Source: Pyrodictium sp. (GTDB taxonomy: Archaea; Thermoproteota; Thermoprotei_A; Sulfolobales; Pyrodictiaceae). From it: DNA of 14,500 nucleotides. The position numbers and the translations under genes are program-made. The stretch spans positions 1-14,500 of the forward strand of contig DQUB01000204.1 in assembly GCA_015662475.1 (NCBI GenBank). Direction: 5' to 3'. The notes below the pieces were generated by a model. That model made no database searches and was not told where the DNA came from. It saw only the letters and a list, made by a program, of their open reading frames with translations. Positions 13,473 through 14,500 of this stretch are shown piece by piece. How positions within the stretch are numbered: position 1 is the first letter of the stretch; every line of letters starts with the position of its first letter.

Positions 13473-13714
13473 ATGGCCCTTACAAGTTTCCTACCAGGTG
13501 CTCTAACTTTGTAAACAACACGATAACCACAATAAGGACATTTTAGTGTAGGCATGAACTCTATATCTGCTGCAGTAAACTCAGAGCCACACCTACCACA
13601 CTTATACCTTATGAGAGCTTTATCTTGTATAGGTTCAAACTCCATTATACCTTCAGCATCGATCTCCTCGATTCTAACCTTCTCTTCTCCTCGTCTAGCA
13701 AGCGAGGAAGACAT
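13469..13714 (-). CDS. rpoP: RNA polymerase subunit Rpo12 (RpoP), with N-terminal extension
   Basis: Rpo12 (subunit P) is a small zinc-binding subunit of archaeal RNA polymerase, the homologue of eukaryotic Rpb12/RPC10, which holds Rpo3 and Rpo2 together. The core is residues 36-81: RYKCGRCGSEFTAADIEF, with C39 and C42, then LKCPYCGYRVVYKVRAP with C59 and C62, the standard CxxC-16-CxxC ribbon. Most homologues are about 45-50 residues; this frame has about 33 extra residues at the N-terminus, charged and helical-looking (EEKVRIEEIDAEGIMEF). ATG 13714 has GGGG at 13725-13722 and a TATA-like CTTTAAAG about 37 nt upstream, which favours the long form. ATG 13645 would give 58 residues. It is divergent from aIF1 and convergent with the radical SAM gene. 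Confidence 0.9.
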   Translation of the reverse strand: MSSSLARRGEEKVRIEEIDAEGIMEFEPIQDKALIRYKCGRCGSEFTAADIEFMPTLKCPYCGYRVVYKVRAPGRKLVRAI

Positions 13715-13747
13715 TCATGCACCCCATACACCCCCCTCTACGAAAGC

Positions 13748-13755
13748 CTTTAAAG
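13748..13755. promoter_or_regulatory. Palindromic TATA box shared by rpo12 and aIF1
   Basis: CTTTAAAG is its own reverse complement and lies between two divergent information-processing genes. For aIF1 (+) it is preceded by CGAAAGC, a good BRE, and a start site about 25 nt downstream would give a leader of about 40 nt ending in AGGAG. For rpo12 (-) it lies 34 nt before ATG 13714, giving a leader of about 10-14 nt with GGGG. It is the best TATA match in the window. Confidence 0.6.
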
Positions 13756-13816
13756 AGGTTTCACGCATTCAACACTTGGAGAGCTACTCAACTGAGAGAG
13801 GTGGCAGGAGAACTCC

Positions 13817-14125
13817 ATGACAGACCTATCTAGCCTATGTGGTGGACTTCCTCCAGAACTTTGTGAGCAGCTGTCAATGGAACAGCAGATAATCAAAATA
13901 AAGCTTGAAAAACGCAGGTATGGAAAAGCGGTAACGATAATCGAGGGTATAGACCCCAAACAGTTTGATCTTAAGAAGCTTGCATCAGAACTGAAATCTA
14001 AACTGGCAACAGGTGGAACATACAAGAATGGTAGAATAGAGTTGCAAGGTGATCACCGTCATAGAGTCAAAAAGCTACTTGAAGAAATGGGCTTCCCACC
14101 AGAAAACATAATAATTGTAGACTAG
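13817..14125 (+). CDS. sui1: Translation initiation factor aIF1 (SUI1 family)
   Basis: aIF1 is the archaeal counterpart of eIF1. It binds the small subunit near the P site and checks start-codon choice. This 102-residue protein has the SUI1 fold: an N-terminal tail (1-22, with C8 and C16), strands IIKIKLEKRRYGKAVTIIEG (25-44), the helix DLKKLASELKSKL (51-63), the highly conserved TGGTYKNGRIELQGDH (65-80), then the final helix and ENIIIVD strand. The ATG at 13817 has AGGAG (13806-13810) 6 nt upstream plus GAGGTGG further up, an unusually clear leader for this window. It is divergent from rpo12. The abundance of TTG and GTG starts around it makes a start-selecting factor of some contextual interest. 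Confidence 0.95.
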   Translation: MTDLSSLCGGLPPELCEQLSMEQQIIKIKLEKRRYGKAVTIIEGIDPKQFDLKKLASELKSKLATGGTYKNGRIELQGDHRHRVKKLLEEMGFPPENIIIVD

Positions 14126-14160
14126 CTTCATAGTTAGCTTTGCTCATCTAACACCCTACA

Positions 14161-14170
14161 CTTTTTAAGC
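14161..14170 (+). promoter_or_regulatory. TATA-like box or T-tract terminator after aIF1
   Basis: CTTTTTAAGC is a good match to crenarchaeal TATA boxes. A start site 23-26 nt from its centre would fall at about 14188-14191, exactly at the ATG of a 35-codon ORF. The five-T run could instead end aIF1 transcription, 36 nt after its stop codon. The sequence alone does not decide between these. Confidence 0.4.
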
Positions 14171-14187
14171 AAAACTCTAATGTGCAA

Positions 14188-14295
14188 ATGTCAGTACAAC
14201 CATTTTGTCTAACTTCACCTGACATTATCTTTGCCCGTGCCTGTATGACTTGCATCATAGTGTTCTACTGTATAGAGTATGGTGGAGATGGTTAG
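14188..14295 (+). CDS. Possible leaderless Cys-rich microprotein
   Basis: An ATG at 14188 opens a 35-codon frame ending in TAG at 14293-14295. The peptide begins MSVQPFCLTSP, has four Cys (7, 19, 22, 28) and a hydrophobic stretch TCIIVFYCIEYGG. The Cys order includes one CxxC (19-22). The only support is position: the TATA-like CTTTTTAAGC centred about 23 nt upstream would start transcription at or next to the ATG. I recognise no family. A chance frame of this length is quite possible, and the same transcript could instead be a non-coding RNA. Confidence 0.22.
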   Translation: MSVQPFCLTSPDIIFARACMTCIIVFYCIEYGGDG

Positions 14296-14374
14296 AGAGT
14301 ATTGGCGTAGTATTATCCTCGACATCTCGGCATGAGCTTCCTCATGGTATTACAGGCTGAGTGACTGGTCCTAA

Positions 14375-14383
14375 GACTTATCC
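14375..14383 (+). promoter_or_regulatory. TATA-like box for the Cren7-like gene
   Basis: GACTTATCC, preceded by CCTAA, lies about 53 nt before ATG 14432, with GTGGGG (14417-14422) as ribosome site ahead of that ATG. It also lies 29 nt before the in-frame ATG 14408, which would suit a leaderless start there. The box is imperfect. Confidence 0.35.
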
Positions 14384-14431
14384 GTTACAGTGAGAGCTAC
14401 AGTACTCATGGAGTTTGTGGGGTGTGTGGGT

Positions 14432-14500
14432 ATGCCTTGTGAGAAGCCTGTTAAAGTTCGTGATCCAACTACGGGTAAGGAGGTTGAGCTAGTCCCCATA
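14432..14500 (+). CDS. Cren7-like chromatin protein, 5' part
   Basis: The last 23 codons match the N-terminus of Cren7, a small abundant DNA-binding SH3-like protein that bends and compacts crenarchaeal DNA. The visible residues CEKPVKVRDPTTGKEVELVP follow the Cren7 pattern K-P-V-K-V-x-T-P-A-G-K-E-A-E-L-V-P, in the first beta hairpin. The rest of the roughly 60-residue protein lies beyond the window. ATG 14432 has a GTGGGGTG site (14417-14424) with 7 bases between and fits the usual family start. ATG 14408 and GTG 14417 and 14426 are in frame upstream and would add up to eight residues (MEFVGCVG). The call rests on a short stretch but agrees with the crenarchaeal character of the window. Confidence 0.75.
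   Translation, partial: MPCEKPVKVRDPTTGKEVELVPI

Larger units (their letters stand above)
14126..14431. other. Intergenic stretch between aIF1 and the Cren7-like gene
   Basis: These 306 bases hold no recognised gene. Visible items are a TATA-like CTTTTTAAGC (14161-14170), which may also act as a T-tract terminator for aIF1; a 35-codon ORF at 14188-14295 (listed apart); a perfect hairpin CATGAG-CTTC-CTCATG at 14331-14346; and a TATA-like GACTTATCC at 14375-14383 that fits the Cren7-like gene. I looked for tRNA, C/D box and RNase P features and found none convincing. Confidence 0.6.

Noticed and set aside
13554..13820. An 88-codon + strand frame over the rpo12-aIF1 control region
   Set aside because: It is antisense to rpo12 and ends at the aIF1 start, has no family features, and the TATA box and ribosome sites there serve the flanking genes.
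14221..14260. Possible C/D box small RNA (ATGATGC on the minus strand, CCTGA on the plus strand)
   Set aside because: The C-like and D-like boxes lie on opposite strands, and no properly spaced D box follows on either strand.
1..14500. tRNA, rRNA, CRISPR array, insertion sequence or integrase/attachment site
   Set aside because: I saw no cloverleaf-like GC-rich segment, no regularly spaced repeats, no transposase or integrase motifs and no terminal inverted repeats.

Overview
This window reads as a piece of a crenarchaeal (Thermoproteota) chromosome, probably from a hyperthermophile of the Desulfurococcales/Pyrodictiaceae type. The grounds are an archaeal exosome superoperon, archaeal or eukaryote-like ribosomal, polymerase and initiation factors (eL43, eL40, Rpo12, aIF1), a KEOPS Pcc1-like subunit, a Brix protein, and at the right edge the start of a Cren7-like chromatin protein gene. 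Most genes begin with TTG or GTG. Many lie 0-70 nt apart or overlap, and TATA-like boxes precede transcription-unit starts. I see no tRNA, rRNA, CRISPR array, insertion sequence or integrase. The order and type of genes suggest conserved housekeeping DNA, not a mobile island.

Bases 1-6947, all on the + strand, form the exosome superoperon and its extension: 3' end of the 20S proteasome alpha subunit, SBDS/Sdo1, Rrp4, Rrp41, Rrp42, ribosomal protein eL43 (L37Ae), a Brix/Imp4-like protein, Pcc1-like protein, prefoldin beta, a DUF3194-like protein, a DHH-DHHA1 phosphoesterase and an unrecognised 127-residue protein. These genes join protein degradation and folding, ribosome maturation, RNA decay and tRNA modification. 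The DHH enzyme is a candidate for finishing off the short oligonucleotides that the exosome leaves.

Bases 6944-8305, on the - strand, carry a 12-helix MFS-like transporter and, downstream of it, ribosomal protein eL40 (L40e), which appears to have its own promoter. Bases 8412-11595 (+) carry a NurA-family nuclease, an AlaX-type alanyl-tRNA editing protein and an amidohydrolase. A small helical unknown protein (11592-11840, -) is divergent from a B12-binding-like/radical SAM protein (11916-13472, +). An Rpo12 (RpoP) gene (13469-13714, -) is divergent from aIF1 (13817-14125, +) across a palindromic TATA box. The last 375 bases hold a 306-base stretch with no recognised gene, containing a TATA-like box, a 35-codon ORF and a small hairpin, followed by the Cren7-like start.

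The main points for a second look are: (i) all three convergent gene junctions overlap by exactly four bases in a palindrome (CTAG, CTAG, TTAA), so that the opposing stop codons share bases; (ii) two operonic gene pairs overlap by exactly 68 nt in the same phase; (iii) a possible leaderless Cys-rich microprotein gene or small RNA after aIF1; (iv) a bidirectional promoter built on CTTTAAAG between Rpo12 and aIF1; (v) terminal extensions on Rpo12 and Rrp42; (vi) CCTCC placed directly after two stop codons, one able to fold against an orphan Shine-Dalgarno sequence. I did not find a convincing wholly new multi-gene system.
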